Below, one piece after another: positions 24,394 through 33,615 of a DNA stretch of 64,000 nucleotides (positions within the stretch are counted from its first letter, which is position 1; the number at the start of each line of letters is the position of its first letter). Source of the stretch: Flavobacterium luteolum (lineage in GTDB: Bacteria > Bacteroidota > Bacteroidia > Flavobacteriales > Flavobacteriaceae); the NCBI RefSeq assembly GCF_027111275.1, contig NZ_CP114286.1:2170001-2234000 (forward strand), written 5' to 3'. The translations under genes were made by a program, and so were the position numbers. Below the pieces are notes generated by a model. That model did no database searches, had not been told where the DNA came from, and was given only the letters and a program-made list of their open reading frames with translations.

Positions 24394-26079
24394 TTACCAG
24401 AACTTAACATAAAGCGCAACAATAATCAATAATGTAATTACAATTAAGACTGTTGTTTGCGGTTTAACTTTAAACATTCCAGGTTCTGTCTCGAATGCTT
24501 TAGGGTTTACTTTTGGTCCAGCGAAACTTATTAGAATCATGGCAATCATTGTAAATAAGAATGATAATCCCATACAGATGTGGAACGGAATTTCGAAAGC
24601 TCCTTTTCCATTAGAGTATGCTGTGTATAAAAGTGTATCGTTTCCAAATAAAGCTGGAGCGTATTCGTTGAATAAAACAGATAATAAGAATCCTAAAATT
24701 ACTCCCACGATTGCCGCTGTTCCAGTAGTTCTTTTCCAGAACATACCTAAGAAGAACATAGCAAAAACTCCAGGGCTGATGAATCCAGTGTATTTTTGGA
24801 TATAGGTAAATCCACCAACACCACCAATTCCTAAAACGTCATTCCAAGTAAATAAAACAGCTAAAAGCATTGCAGCAAAAACGGCAAGACGTCCGATATT
24901 TACCTGTTGCTTTTCACCAGCTTCTTTTTGAATGTATTTTTTATGAATATCTAATGTATAGATTGTAGAAATACTGTTTACTTTTCCAGCTAAAGACGCT
25001 ACGATCGCAGCTGTTAAGGCAGCAACAGAAAGTCCTTTTAATCCAGTTGGAAGGAAGGTTAAAACAGCAGAGTAAGCTCCGTCTTTTCCTCCAACCAATT
25101 GAGGCAAATGTCCGTTTGTGTATAAAACATAAGCAGCAATACCAGGAAGCATTACGATAAGAGGCATTAATAATTTTAACATACCAGCAAACAAGATTCC
25201 TGTACGAGCTGTTTGTAAATCTGCTCCAAGTGCTCTTTGTGTAATGTATTGGTTACATCCCCAATAGTTTAAGTTAATGATCCAGATACCAGCAGCGTAA
25301 GACAACAATCCAGGGAAAGTTAAATATTTATCGATTTCTAACTGAGAAGATGTAGCAGTCGGTTTTGGGATAATCATTTTGAAATGCTCAGGAGCTTCTC
25401 TCATTAAAACTTTGAAACCAGCGATTGCATTTTCACCCACTCCAAAATACTGTCCAACAGTTGTTAGAGCAATATAAGAAGTCACCAAACCTCCAATGAT
25501 TAATACGGCAACCTGAATAACGTCTGTATAAGCCACAACTTTCATTCCTCCAAGAGAAATAAATAAAGCAAAAACAGCTAATCCGATCATAATAGCGTGA
25601 AGGTATTCTCCTCCTGCAAGACCGTTAATAGCAACAGCTCCCAAATATAGAATAGAAGTCAAGTTTACAAAAACATATAAAAATAGCCAGAAAACAGCCA
25701 TAATCAAAGCAGTAGACTCGTTGTAACGCGTTTTTAAGAACTGTGGCATCGTGTAGATCTTGTTTTTAAGATATACAGGAATAAACCATACAGCCACGAT
25801 AATAAGGGCTACAGCAGCAAGCCATTCGTAAGCAGCAACTGCGATTCCTAAAAAGAAACCTTCACCACTCATTCCTATGAATTGTTCTGCAGAGATATTA
25901 GAAGCAATAAGAGAAGCTCCAATTGCCCACCAAGTTAAATTTCCTTCAGCCAAAAAGTAAGCTTTAGCATCTTGTTCGTCTTGTTTACGTTTGCGATAAA
26001 CGGTGTAACCGTAGACCGAGACTACGATAAAATAAATAATAAAAACCGCATAATCTGCGAAAGCGAGGTTTTGGTTCAT
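24394..26079 (-). CDS. Na+/sugar symporter of the SSS family, probable galactose transporter
   Basis: The 561-residue protein has about 14 membrane helices and follows Vibrio SGLT closely: ASNISAEQFIGMSGEGF in the first substrate region, AAYEWLAAVALIIV, LYVFVNLTSILYLG and INLNYWGCNQYITQRALGA, which includes the gate Tyr and the sugar-binding Asn. It would import galactose (or glucose) with sodium. It is downstream of galM-galK-galT on the same strand, which favours galactose. The alternative, fucose uptake for the next cluster, is less likely because a terminator follows this gene. Confidence 0.88.
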   Translation of the reverse strand: MNQNLAFADYAVFIIYFIVVSVYGYTVYRKRKQDEQDAKAYFLAEGNLTWWAIGASLIASNISAEQFIGMSGEGFFLGIAVAAYEWLAAVALIIVAVWFIPVYLKNKIYTMPQFLKTRYNESTALIMAVFWLFLYVFVNLTSILYLGAVAINGLAGGEYLHAIMIGLAVFALFISLGGMKVVAYTDVIQVAVLIIGGLVTSYIALTTVGQYFGVGENAIAGFKVLMREAPEHFKMIIPKPTATSSQLEIDKYLTFPGLLSYAAGIWIINLNYWGCNQYITQRALGADLQTARTGILFAGMLKLLMPLIVMLPGIAAYVLYTNGHLPQLVGGKDGAYSAVLTFLPTGLKGLSVAALTAAIVASLAGKVNSISTIYTLDIHKKYIQKEAGEKQQVNIGRLAVFAAMLLAVLFTWNDVLGIGGVGGFTYIQKYTGFISPGVFAMFFLGMFWKRTTGTAAIVGVILGFLLSVLFNEYAPALFGNDTLLYTAYSNGKGAFEIPFHICMGLSFLFTMIAMILISFAGPKVNPKAFETEPGMFKVKPQTTVLIVITLLIIVALYVKFW

Positions 26080-26327
26080 TGTTAGTAGTATTTTAAAAAA
26101 TTATTATAGGGTTGTTTGTTTATTTGGTTCTAAATCAGTTTTGTGTTGTGTAATCTTGTTAAATATGCAAGATGTGTTTTATTTCTGTTATTTTTTTGCG
26201 AAAAAAAAGCAGAAGCCAAATGTAAAATAAAAATTTATAAATCAACCATCAGTAAATGTGTTTTTTACATTTATCTGATTGAAATTGTGTTAAATTTTTT
26301 TAGTTTTAAGCTTTATTCAAAAACAAG

Positions 26328-27389
26328 TTATTGGGCTTTTACTAGACTTTTGTAATGTACATCTGAAAGCTGTCTTAAAATTTCGGCACTTTTTTCAGGT
26401 GTAATATCACGTTGCGATTCGCCCAACATTTCGTATCCTACCATAAATTTCTTTACAGTTGCAGATCTTAACAACGGCGGATAAAAATGCATGTGGAAAT
26501 GCCATTCTGGATGCAGTAAACCATCTGTTGGCGATTGGTGAATTCCTGAAGAATATGGAAATGAAGTATTAAACAAATTGTCGTACTTCGTTGTTAACTG
26601 TTTTAAAATTTTCGCGAAAGCGGTGCTTTCTTCGGCAGTAAAACTGGTGATTTTGTTTACGGCTCTTTTGCTTACAATCATCGTTTCGTATGGCCAGATT
26701 GCCCAAAACGGAACTAGTGCAACAAAATGATCATTCTCGATTACGATACGTTCGCCAGCTTTCAATTCAGCTTTAACATAATCTTCCAATAATGTTCTTT
26801 CGTTTTTATCGTAATATGATTTTAAGCTGTTTTGTGTTTTTTCAACCTGAGTCGGTAATGAAGACTGCGCCCAAATTTGCCCGTGCGGGTGCGGATTGCT
26901 ACAGCCCATTACACTTCCTTTATTCTCAAAAATCTGAACGTGGTTAATGTATTTGATGTTTCCTAAATCGGTATATTCTTTCTGCCAGGTTTTGATGATG
27001 TTTTCAATATCAGCAATTTCCATTTCTGGCAAAGTCAAATCGTGTCTTGGTGAAAAACATACTACTCTCGAAATTCCTTGCTCTGGTTTTGCTTTAAAGA
27101 AGGTATGTTTAATATCATCTTCAAAAATAATTTCGTCCTGCTTCATGGCAGCAAAATCATTTTCAAAAACAAAACTGCTTTCGTATTGTGGGTTATTCAC
27201 TCCATTGGCACGAACATTTCCAGGACACAAATAACAAGTTGGGTCGTATTTAGGAAGTGCTTCTGTAGAAATAGTTTCATTTTGTCCTTGCCAAGGGCGT
27301 TTTGCACGATGAGGAGAAACCAATACCCATTCGTTAATTAATGGATTGAAGCGTCTGTGCGGATCTTCGTTAATGTCAAAATTTTTCAT
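26328..27389 (-). CDS. galT: galactose-1-phosphate uridylyltransferase
   Basis: The 353-residue protein shows the zinc-site CYLCPG near residue 53 and the active-site HPHGQIWA with the nucleophilic His, plus the PEWHFHMHFYPPLLR block. It exchanges UMP between UDP-glucose and galactose-1-phosphate in the Leloir pathway. It lies 16 nt downstream of galK and 248 nt upstream of the symporter. Length and motifs fit class I GalT. Confidence 0.95.
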   Translation of the reverse strand: MKNFDINEDPHRRFNPLINEWVLVSPHRAKRPWQGQNETISTEALPKYDPTCYLCPGNVRANGVNNPQYESSFVFENDFAAMKQDEIIFEDDIKHTFFKAKPEQGISRVVCFSPRHDLTLPEMEIADIENIIKTWQKEYTDLGNIKYINHVQIFENKGSVMGCSNPHPHGQIWAQSSLPTQVEKTQNSLKSYYDKNERTLLEDYVKAELKAGERIVIENDHFVALVPFWAIWPYETMIVSKRAVNKITSFTAEESTAFAKILKQLTTKYDNLFNTSFPYSSGIHQSPTDGLLHPEWHFHMHFYPPLLRSATVKKFMVGYEMLGESQRDITPEKSAEILRQLSDVHYKSLVKAQ

Positions 27390-27405
27390 TGTACTGTGTG
27401 TGGTT

Positions 27406-28566
27406 TTAAAGTAGCGTTGTTCCGTTAGAGATTTTTACATCATAGAATTTTAATTCAATTCCAAATGTATCTAAATAAAGCTTCGAAAACTTACGCTTAA
27501 CCTCATTTTCATGTCCTTTTTTAACTAAATTGATGGTGCAACCGCCAAAACCGCCTCCCATAAGTCGAGAACCAATAATGGCATCGTCTTCTATTGCGGT
27601 ATCAACAAGCATGTCTAATTCTTCGCAGCTTACTTCATATTCTTTTGATAATCCGTAATGAGTTTCAAAAAGTAATTTTCCTAACTGTTCAATATTTCCT
27701 TGATCTAAAGCTTCGCACGCTTTGATAACACGATTGATTTCTTTTACCACAAAATGAACTCTGCTGAAGACTTTTTCAGTCATTTTATCTTTAAGGCTCA
27801 AAACCTGTTCTTCTGTAGCGGTTCTAAAAGTTTTTACTTCTGGAAAATGGTTTTTTATAATTGACAAACCTTCTTCACATTCGATTCTTCTGGTATTATA
27901 TTCTGATGTAAAAAGAGAGTGCTTTACATTAGAATCAAATAAAATCAGAGAATAATCTTTAAAGTCGGCATTATGATATTCAAAATCTAAAGTATTGCAG
28001 TCTAGTTGAATTACTTTGTTTTCAAGACCATGAACACTTGAAAATTGATCCATAATTCCGCAGTTGATACCAACCCAGTGCTCTGCTTTTTGTCCTAATA
28101 ACGAAATGTCTTTTTTCTCAATTTTTAAATCAAAAAGAGATTTAATTCCGAAAAGCATTCCGCATTCTAAAGCCGCCGAAGAAGATAATCCAGAACCAAC
28201 CGGAATATTACTGCTGAAAACACAGTTGAAACCATCAAAGGAAAATCCGTTGTCTTGCAATTGTTTGATAACGCCTCGAATATAATTTGTCCAAACCACA
28301 TCGCTCAGTTTTACTTCTTGAGTCAAATCGATTTCAAATTCTTCGTTTAAATCGATAGCGATTATTTTGGAAGTTTTAGTGTTGTTTTTTTCAAAAGCAA
28401 AGCAAATCACTTTGTCAATTGCAGCAGGTAAAACATAACCGTCATTGTAGTCAATATGCTCTCCAATGATGTTGATTCTGCCTGGAGAAAGTACCGTTTT
28501 CTGAGGAGTAGATCCGAAAGATTTCTCAAAAAAAGCAACGGTATTTTGTATTAAAATATCATTCAT
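27406..28566 (-). CDS. galK: galactokinase
   Basis: The 386-residue GHMP kinase has the galactokinase signature GRINIIGEHIDYNDGYVLP, the ATP-binding PVGSGLSSSAALE and the C-terminal GGGFGGCTINL motif. It phosphorylates alpha-D-galactose at C1. It is between galM (29 nt) and galT (16 nt) on the minus strand, a normal Leloir operon. Confidence 0.95.
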   Translation of the reverse strand: MNDILIQNTVAFFEKSFGSTPQKTVLSPGRINIIGEHIDYNDGYVLPAAIDKVICFAFEKNNTKTSKIIAIDLNEEFEIDLTQEVKLSDVVWTNYIRGVIKQLQDNGFSFDGFNCVFSSNIPVGSGLSSSAALECGMLFGIKSLFDLKIEKKDISLLGQKAEHWVGINCGIMDQFSSVHGLENKVIQLDCNTLDFEYHNADFKDYSLILFDSNVKHSLFTSEYNTRRIECEEGLSIIKNHFPEVKTFRTATEEQVLSLKDKMTEKVFSRVHFVVKEINRVIKACEALDQGNIEQLGKLLFETHYGLSKEYEVSCEELDMLVDTAIEDDAIIGSRLMGGGFGGCTINLVKKGHENEVKRKFSKLYLDTFGIELKFYDVKISNGTTLL

Positions 28567-28595
28567 TATAGTTGCGTAATTGTGGTATTGTATAG

Positions 28596-29648
28596 TTAGT
28601 TTAAGGGTTCAAATTTGTAGAGCGTTTTTTGCGTGTATTCTTCTCCTTTTCTTAATATAGCATTTGGAAAATGGTTTTGATTTGGAGCGTCTGGGAAATT
28701 CTGTGTTTCAAAACAAATACCGCTTTGAGCATTGTAATCTATATTTTCTTTTCCCTTTAATTTTCCGAAACAATTTCCGCCAACATATATATGTACGCTT
28801 GGCTGATCGGTGTAAACATTCATTCTCAATTTATTTTTCAAACTGATTAACTGTGCTACAATTTCAGTTTTAGAATTTACCACAAAAGAATTGTCAATTG
28901 GAAACGGACAGCTTTTAGGTGTTCTAAAATCAAAATCATGATTGGTCAAATCGGTATAATTTCCGGTTGGAATATTGTCTGGATTTGTTTCCAGCATTTT
29001 AGCCGATTTGATAAACATCTGCTGTTCCAACACATTTCCATCGTGTCCATCAAGGTTAAAATAGCTGTGATGAGTCAAATTGATAACTGTATCTTCTGTT
29101 GAGGTTGCTTTATATTCTAATTTTAATTCATTTTCTTCAGTTAACGTATAAGTCAAATAAACCGTCATTTCGCCAGGAAAATTTTCGTCTAAATGTGCAC
29201 TCAAAAGACCAAAAGTAATTGACGGATTTTCGTCAGAAGTTGCATTAACAACACTCCATGCTTTTCTTCCAAATCCCATTACTCCTCCGTGAAGTGTGTT
29301 GCCGTTATTGTTTCCGTCTAGCTGAAACTTTTTATCGTCAAGACTGAAAGTAGCATTATGAATACGACCGGCATAACGGCCAACTGTGGTTCCGAAATAT
29401 GGAGCGCTTGGTAAATTATAGGATTCTAAATACGATTCTAAATTATCAAACCCTAATACAACATCGATTAACTTTCCGTCTACTGGAATTTGGATCGAAG
29501 TTACCGTTGCGCCATAATTGATGACTTGAACTTTCATTCCATTTTTATTAACTAAATCAAAAGAATAAATTTCTTCCTTATTGGGCATTAAACCAAACAA
29601 TTTGCAATTGTGAGTCTCTTTTAAATGCGATATGTGTTTTATTTCCAT
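28596..29648 (-). CDS. galM: cytoplasmic galactose mutarotase (aldose 1-epimerase)
   Basis: Starting at ATG 29648 (351 residues; a longer reading from 29687 would run into the promoter), the protein has GRYAGRI, the NTLHGG motif with a catalytic His, HHSYFNLDGHD with the second His, and the final ICFETQNFPDAPNQNHFPN block with the catalytic Glu. It has no signal peptide, in contrast with the lipoprotein paralogue at 37793. It is the first gene of the galactose operon and converts beta- to alpha-D-galactose for GalK. Confidence 0.92.
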   Translation of the reverse strand: MEIKHISHLKETHNCKLFGLMPNKEEIYSFDLVNKNGMKVQVINYGATVTSIQIPVDGKLIDVVLGFDNLESYLESYNLPSAPYFGTTVGRYAGRIHNATFSLDDKKFQLDGNNNGNTLHGGVMGFGRKAWSVVNATSDENPSITFGLLSAHLDENFPGEMTVYLTYTLTEENELKLEYKATSTEDTVINLTHHSYFNLDGHDGNVLEQQMFIKSAKMLETNPDNIPTGNYTDLTNHDFDFRTPKSCPFPIDNSFVVNSKTEIVAQLISLKNKLRMNVYTDQPSVHIYVGGNCFGKLKGKENIDYNAQSGICFETQNFPDAPNQNHFPNAILRKGEEYTQKTLYKFEPLN

Positions 29649-29672
29649 ATAATTTTTAGCAAAAATGAAATC

Positions 29673-29718
29673 CAAAAATAGAAACATTTTCTATATTTGC
29701 ATACCAGTACCTACCAGT
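29673..29718. promoter_or_regulatory. divergent gal promoters and candidate operator
   Basis: The galM/regulator gap holds two opposite -7 elements: TATTTTTG on the minus strand (29680-29673) for galM and TATATTTG on the plus strand (29692-29699) for the regulator. Immediately after the latter lies ACCAGTACCTACCAGT (29703-29718), a direct repeat of ACCAGT with a 4-nt spacer. It overlaps the predicted regulator start site and the upstream part of the galM promoter. It is a good candidate operator for the GntR-type protein. Confidence 0.6.
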
Positions 29719-29755
29719 TTTTAATTATAATAGTCAAAATGACTTTATCATAATC

Positions 29756-30748
29756 ATGATTTCAATTCAAAATAATATTGGGTTGCCAAAATATAGGCAG
29801 ATAATTCTTTCAATCGAAAAAGCGATTGAAGAGGGAAATTTAATTAAAGGTGATCGACTTCCGTCAGTCAATAAAGTTTGCCTAGCCTTTTCTTTATCTC
29901 GAGATACGGTCTTATTGGCTTATGATGAATTGAAGAAAAGAGGGATTATTTATGCTATTCCGGGCAAGGGTTATTATGTTAAAAGTGTTGAAATCACTAT
30001 AACTCAGAAGATTTTTTTACTTTTTGATGAGTTGAATATTTTTAAAGAAGATATTTATAATTCGTTTTTAAAAAACATTGGAAAAAATGTTCAGGTCGAT
30101 ATTTTCTTTCATCATTTTAATGTTCAAGTTTTTAAAAAACTGATAAATGACAGCAACGGAAATTATACAAAATATATAATCATGCCGACGAACTTAAACG
30201 ATATCGTCGATTCGATAAAAACCCTACCAGTAAGCGACGTAATTATCTTGGATCAGACTAATCCAGAGTTAAAAATGTTTCCAGCGATTTATCAAAACCA
30301 TCAAAAAGATATTTACGAAGGCTTAATGAAAGGCAAATCCCGATTGTCAAAATATAAGAAACTGATCCTGATTTTCCCTGGTTTTAGAGAACCTGCTGGA
30401 ATGAAATTAGGTTTTGAATCATTTTGCCAAGCTTATAGTTTCGATTATGAAATTATCTCAGATTTCAGCAACCAGTCTATTGCTTTTGGAGATTTATATA
30501 TTATTCCTCATGACCGAGATTTGCTTTTGGTTATAGAAAATGCAATGGGTCGAAACTTAAAATTAGGGGAAGATTTTGGTATTATATCTTATAATGAAAC
30601 TCCATTGAAAAAAATTGCCGCAAACGGAATCACGACGATTTCGACCAATTTTGAATTGATGGGAAAAATTCTAGCCGATATGGTTCTGAAAGGAATAAAA
30701 GAGCAGATCGAAAATAAATCTGCTCTTATAGTAAGGAACTCTTTATAA
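29756..30748 (+). CDS. GntR-type regulator with LacI-like sugar-binding domain
   Basis: The 330-residue protein starts with a GntR winged helix (about 1-75; KGDRLPSVNKVCLAFSLSRD) and continues with a periplasmic-binding-protein-like sensor domain, as in LacI regulators (for example GEDFGIISYNETPLKKIAA). Such GntR/LacI hybrids control sugar operons in Bacteroidota. Being divergent from galM, it is the likely regulator of galM-galK-galT-sglT, with galactose or a derivative as effector. The ligand is inferred. Confidence 0.85.
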   Translation: MISIQNNIGLPKYRQIILSIEKAIEEGNLIKGDRLPSVNKVCLAFSLSRDTVLLAYDELKKRGIIYAIPGKGYYVKSVEITITQKIFLLFDELNIFKEDIYNSFLKNIGKNVQVDIFFHHFNVQVFKKLINDSNGNYTKYIIMPTNLNDIVDSIKTLPVSDVIILDQTNPELKMFPAIYQNHQKDIYEGLMKGKSRLSKYKKLILIFPGFREPAGMKLGFESFCQAYSFDYEIISDFSNQSIAFGDLYIIPHDRDLLLVIENAMGRNLKLGEDFGIISYNETPLKKIAANGITTISTNFELMGKILADMVLKGIKEQIENKSALIVRNSL

Positions 30749-30760
30749 TAAAAAGTTTAA

Positions 30761-31450
30761 TTATAAATTAAGTGCAAAGTTGTTTTGCAGTTTCTCTTCG
30801 TATTTCTCCTTATTAAAGGTATATAAATAAGAGCCTTTTCGAGAAGATTGCATGTCTTTTTCGTCAAGTTTGTTTAAAATCTCAAGCGAATTAATTTTGC
30901 TGATGAAATTTCTTTTGTCCAATTCTTTGCTTAAAATAGCTTCGTATAATTCTAAAAGCTGGCGCATGGTGAATTTTTCAGGAAGCAATTCAAAACCAAT
31001 TGGTTTTACAGAAGTTTTGTAACGAAGTCTCTTTATAGCATTTTGAACCATTTCGTTGTGGTCAAAAATTAAGTTTGGAGCGTCGTTAATTGGAAACCAT
31101 TCTGCATGGTAATTTTTAATCAATTCAGCATTGTGGTTTTCGATATTAATTAAAGCAAAATAAGAAACCGAAATGGTTCTATCTACTGGGTCACGATCAA
31201 TTTCGCTATAAGCATGCAATTGCTCCATATAAATATCGTTCAAACCCGTATACGTATTTAAGATTCTGGTTGCGGCAGCATCTAAAACTTCATCACGCTT
31301 TAAAAACCCTCCAATCAAGGACCATTTTCCTTTTTCAGGTTCAAAATCTCTTTGAATTAAAAGGATTTTAAGACCATCATTGTCGAATCCGAAAATGATG
31401 CAGTCTACCGCCAGTAAAACTTTATCAGCAGAGCTATAACTATTTAGCAT
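30761..31450 (-). CDS. araR: Nudix-fold transcriptional regulator, AraR-type
   Basis: The 229-residue protein has an N-terminal Nudix domain (about 10-140) and a C-terminal winged helix (about 150-225), the layout of NrtR and Bacteroidota AraR. The Nudix box is dead: where REUxEExGU is expected the sequence is RILNTYTGL (62-70), so all three catalytic Glu are gone. That fits a ligand-binding repressor rather than a hydrolase. It is divergent from the arabinofuranosidase gene and next to araBDA, so L-arabinose is the likely effector. Confidence 0.85.
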   Translation of the reverse strand: MLNSYSSADKVLLAVDCIIFGFDNDGLKILLIQRDFEPEKGKWSLIGGFLKRDEVLDAAATRILNTYTGLNDIYMEQLHAYSEIDRDPVDRTISVSYFALINIENHNAELIKNYHAEWFPINDAPNLIFDHNEMVQNAIKRLRYKTSVKPIGFELLPEKFTMRQLLELYEAILSKELDKRNFISKINSLEILNKLDEKDMQSSRKGSYLYTFNKEKYEEKLQNNFALNL

Positions 31451-31847
31451 ATATAATTAATTTGGATGGGTAAATATATAAACTTCTTAAAAGGTTTCAT
31501 AATTATTAATGTAAGATTTACACTTAATTATGGTTTGTTATGAAATAAATGTTTTTTGTTTGGTAATTATGGGGGATTGCGGATAAAATTTTGCTCGGCT
31601 TAGAAGTGACCAAATTTAGTGCAAAGTTTTTTATTAGAAGAGATTTTCTAAATATTGCTTTCTAATTATTTTAAAGGAATTGTTTAGAATTATGCTTTTA
31701 ATTATGGTTAAATTGACTATTAGTCATTTTTTTAACTACATTTACAAATGTTTAAAACACACTTAACTATTGTTTGAATCTTTTTTTAACCTTAAAAAAA
31801 ATCAAATTTCCTTATAGAAAACCTTACTTACTATTAAAAACCACATT
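31451..31847. promoter_or_regulatory. 397-bp araR-arabinofuranosidase control region
   Basis: The gap between divergent genes is very A+T-rich. It contains ACACTTAATTATGG (31520-31533) on the araR side and ACACTTAACTATTG (31759-31772) on the enzyme side, which resemble the ACACTTA half of the palindrome before araB (33548-33568). A TGACT-ATT-AGTCA inverted repeat also occurs near 31712-31724. A minus-strand TATATTTA upstream of araR is a weak -7 match. No small ORF in this gap looks real. Confidence 0.5.
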
Positions 31848-33386
31848 ATGAAAAAACCACTTTTCCTTTTGATGATGGCACTGTTTTATCAGTTTGCATT
31901 TTCTCAGGTTACTACAATTTCGATAAAAAATAATAGCGATTCACCGACTATTAGCAAGAACATTTACGGTCATTTTGCAGAGCATTTGGGACACTGTATT
32001 TATGGCGGATTTTTTGTTGGAGATACTTCTAAAATTCCAAATACAAAAGGAGTTCGTAATGATATTATAAAAGCATTAAAAGATTTAAAAATTCCGAATT
32101 TGAGATGGCCGGGCGGATGTTTTGCCGATACGTATCATTGGAAAGACGGAATTGGTCCAAAAGAACAGCGTCCGACAATTGTAAACCAATGGTGGGGAGG
32201 AGTTACAGAAGATAATAGTTTTGGAACACACGACTTTTTGAATATGTGTGAATTGCTTGGCGCGGAACCGTATTTGTCTGGAAATGTTGGAAGCGGAACC
32301 GTTCAAGAACTAGCCGATTGGGTTCAGTACACAAATTTCGCAGGGAAAAGTCCAATGAGTGATTTGCGTAAAAAAAACGGTAGAACAGAGCCATGGAAGG
32401 TGAAATATTGGGGAATTGGAAATGAAGCTTGGGGTTGCGGCGGTAATATGACGGCAGATTATTATGCAAACGAATATAAAAAGTTTGCCACTTTTATGTC
32501 TGATTGGGGAAATACAGGTGGAATTACAAGAATTGCGTCTGGAGCAAACAGTTCTGATTACAATTGGACAGAAGTTTTAATGAAAAACATTCCGTTAAGC
32601 ATGCTTGGTGGTGTTGGCGTTCATCATTATGCCGTAATCAATTGGAATAAAAAAGGCTCTGATGTTGATTTTACTGAAAAAGAGTATTTCTTGACCATGC
32701 AGTCGGCCTTAAAAATGGAGGAATTAGTGACCAAACATGCTGCTGTTATGGATAAATACGATCCAGAAAAAAAAGTTGCTATGATTGTAGATGAGTGGGG
32801 CGGCTGGTATGATGTGCAAAAAGGGACAAATCCTGGTTTTTTATATCAGCAGAATACTATGCGCGATGCAGTTTTGGCGGGTGCGACTTTAAATATTTTC
32901 AACAATCATGCAGATCGTGTTCGTATGGCAAATCTAGCACAATGCGTTAATGTGCTTCAGGCCGTAATCTTAACAGACAAAGCCAAAATGATTACAACGC
33001 CAACCTATCATGTAATGAAAATGTATAGCGTGCACCAAGACGCGAAATTATTGCCAATAGATTTTAAATCACCTTCATATGTTTTTGAAGGCCAGAGTAT
33101 ACCAGCGGTATCGGTTTCTGCTTCAAAAGATGCAAGCGGATTGGTTCATATTTCATTAGTAAATGTTGATGCCGTAAATAAAAATAAAGTCGAAATTGAT
33201 GTGGCCTCGCTTGGCGCTAAAAACTATACCGCAAGTATAATTACGGCTTCAAAACTTCAAGATTATAACTCTTTCGAGAATCCAAATAAAATTGTTCCAG
33301 TTGCTTTTAAAGGTTTTGAAAACAAAAAAGGAAAGTTAGAAATTACAATTCCGCCATTTTCGGTATTGGTTTTAGAGGGAAAATAA
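31848..33386 (+). CDS. secreted alpha-L-arabinofuranosidase (GH51)
   Basis: The 512-residue protein has a signal peptide (MKKPLFLLMMALFYQFAFSQ) and a GH51 catalytic barrel with acid/base Glu193 in GIGNEAWG and nucleophile Glu316 in IVDEWGGW, followed by the C-terminal beta-sandwich. It releases terminal L-arabinofuranose from arabinan or arabinoxylan fragments in the periplasm. It heads the arabinose set, next to the AraR regulator. Length is normal for GH51. Confidence 0.93.
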   Translation: MKKPLFLLMMALFYQFAFSQVTTISIKNNSDSPTISKNIYGHFAEHLGHCIYGGFFVGDTSKIPNTKGVRNDIIKALKDLKIPNLRWPGGCFADTYHWKDGIGPKEQRPTIVNQWWGGVTEDNSFGTHDFLNMCELLGAEPYLSGNVGSGTVQELADWVQYTNFAGKSPMSDLRKKNGRTEPWKVKYWGIGNEAWGCGGNMTADYYANEYKKFATFMSDWGNTGGITRIASGANSSDYNWTEVLMKNIPLSMLGGVGVHHYAVINWNKKGSDVDFTEKEYFLTMQSALKMEELVTKHAAVMDKYDPEKKVAMIVDEWGGWYDVQKGTNPGFLYQQNTMRDAVLAGATLNIFNNHADRVRMANLAQCVNVLQAVILTDKAKMITTPTYHVMKMYSVHQDAKLLPIDFKSPSYVFEGQSIPAVSVSASKDASGLVHISLVNVDAVNKNKVEIDVASLGAKNYTASIITASKLQDYNSFENPNKIVPVAFKGFENKKGKLEITIPPFSVLVLEGK

Positions 33387-33547
33387 CATTTAAATACATT
33401 AAAAATTTTTCGTGTAGATGCGACTTTATGAATTTTAGTTGAAATAATCGCAACGTTATAAATGTATTGTTAACATTTATTTTTTGAAAAGGGGCTAAAA
33501 TGCTGTTTTTATGCATTTATAGCAAAAATGAATCATGGAATTTAAGT

Positions 33548-33591
33548 TAAGTGTTTTTTATACACTTATAAAATAATTATATCTATATTTG
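33548..33591 (+). promoter_or_regulatory. araB promoter with candidate AraR operator
   Basis: The -7 element TATATTTG is at 33584-33591, 24 nt before the araB ATG. Just upstream is a perfect inverted repeat, TAAGTGT-N7-ACACTTA (33548-33568), which covers the expected -33 position, so binding there would block transcription. The ACACTTA half also occurs at two sites in the araR control region. Confidence 0.6.
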
Positions 33592-33615
33592 TCAATATTT
33601 TAAAAATAAAATAGA

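Noticed and set aside
24539..24805. 88-codon plus-strand ORF inside the symporter gene
   Set aside because: It is an antisense shadow of the well-supported symporter coding frame.
26143..26355. 70-codon ORF in the galT-symporter gap
   Set aside because: It overlaps the 3' end of galT on the other strand, has no recognisable domain and looks like A+T-rich chance coding.
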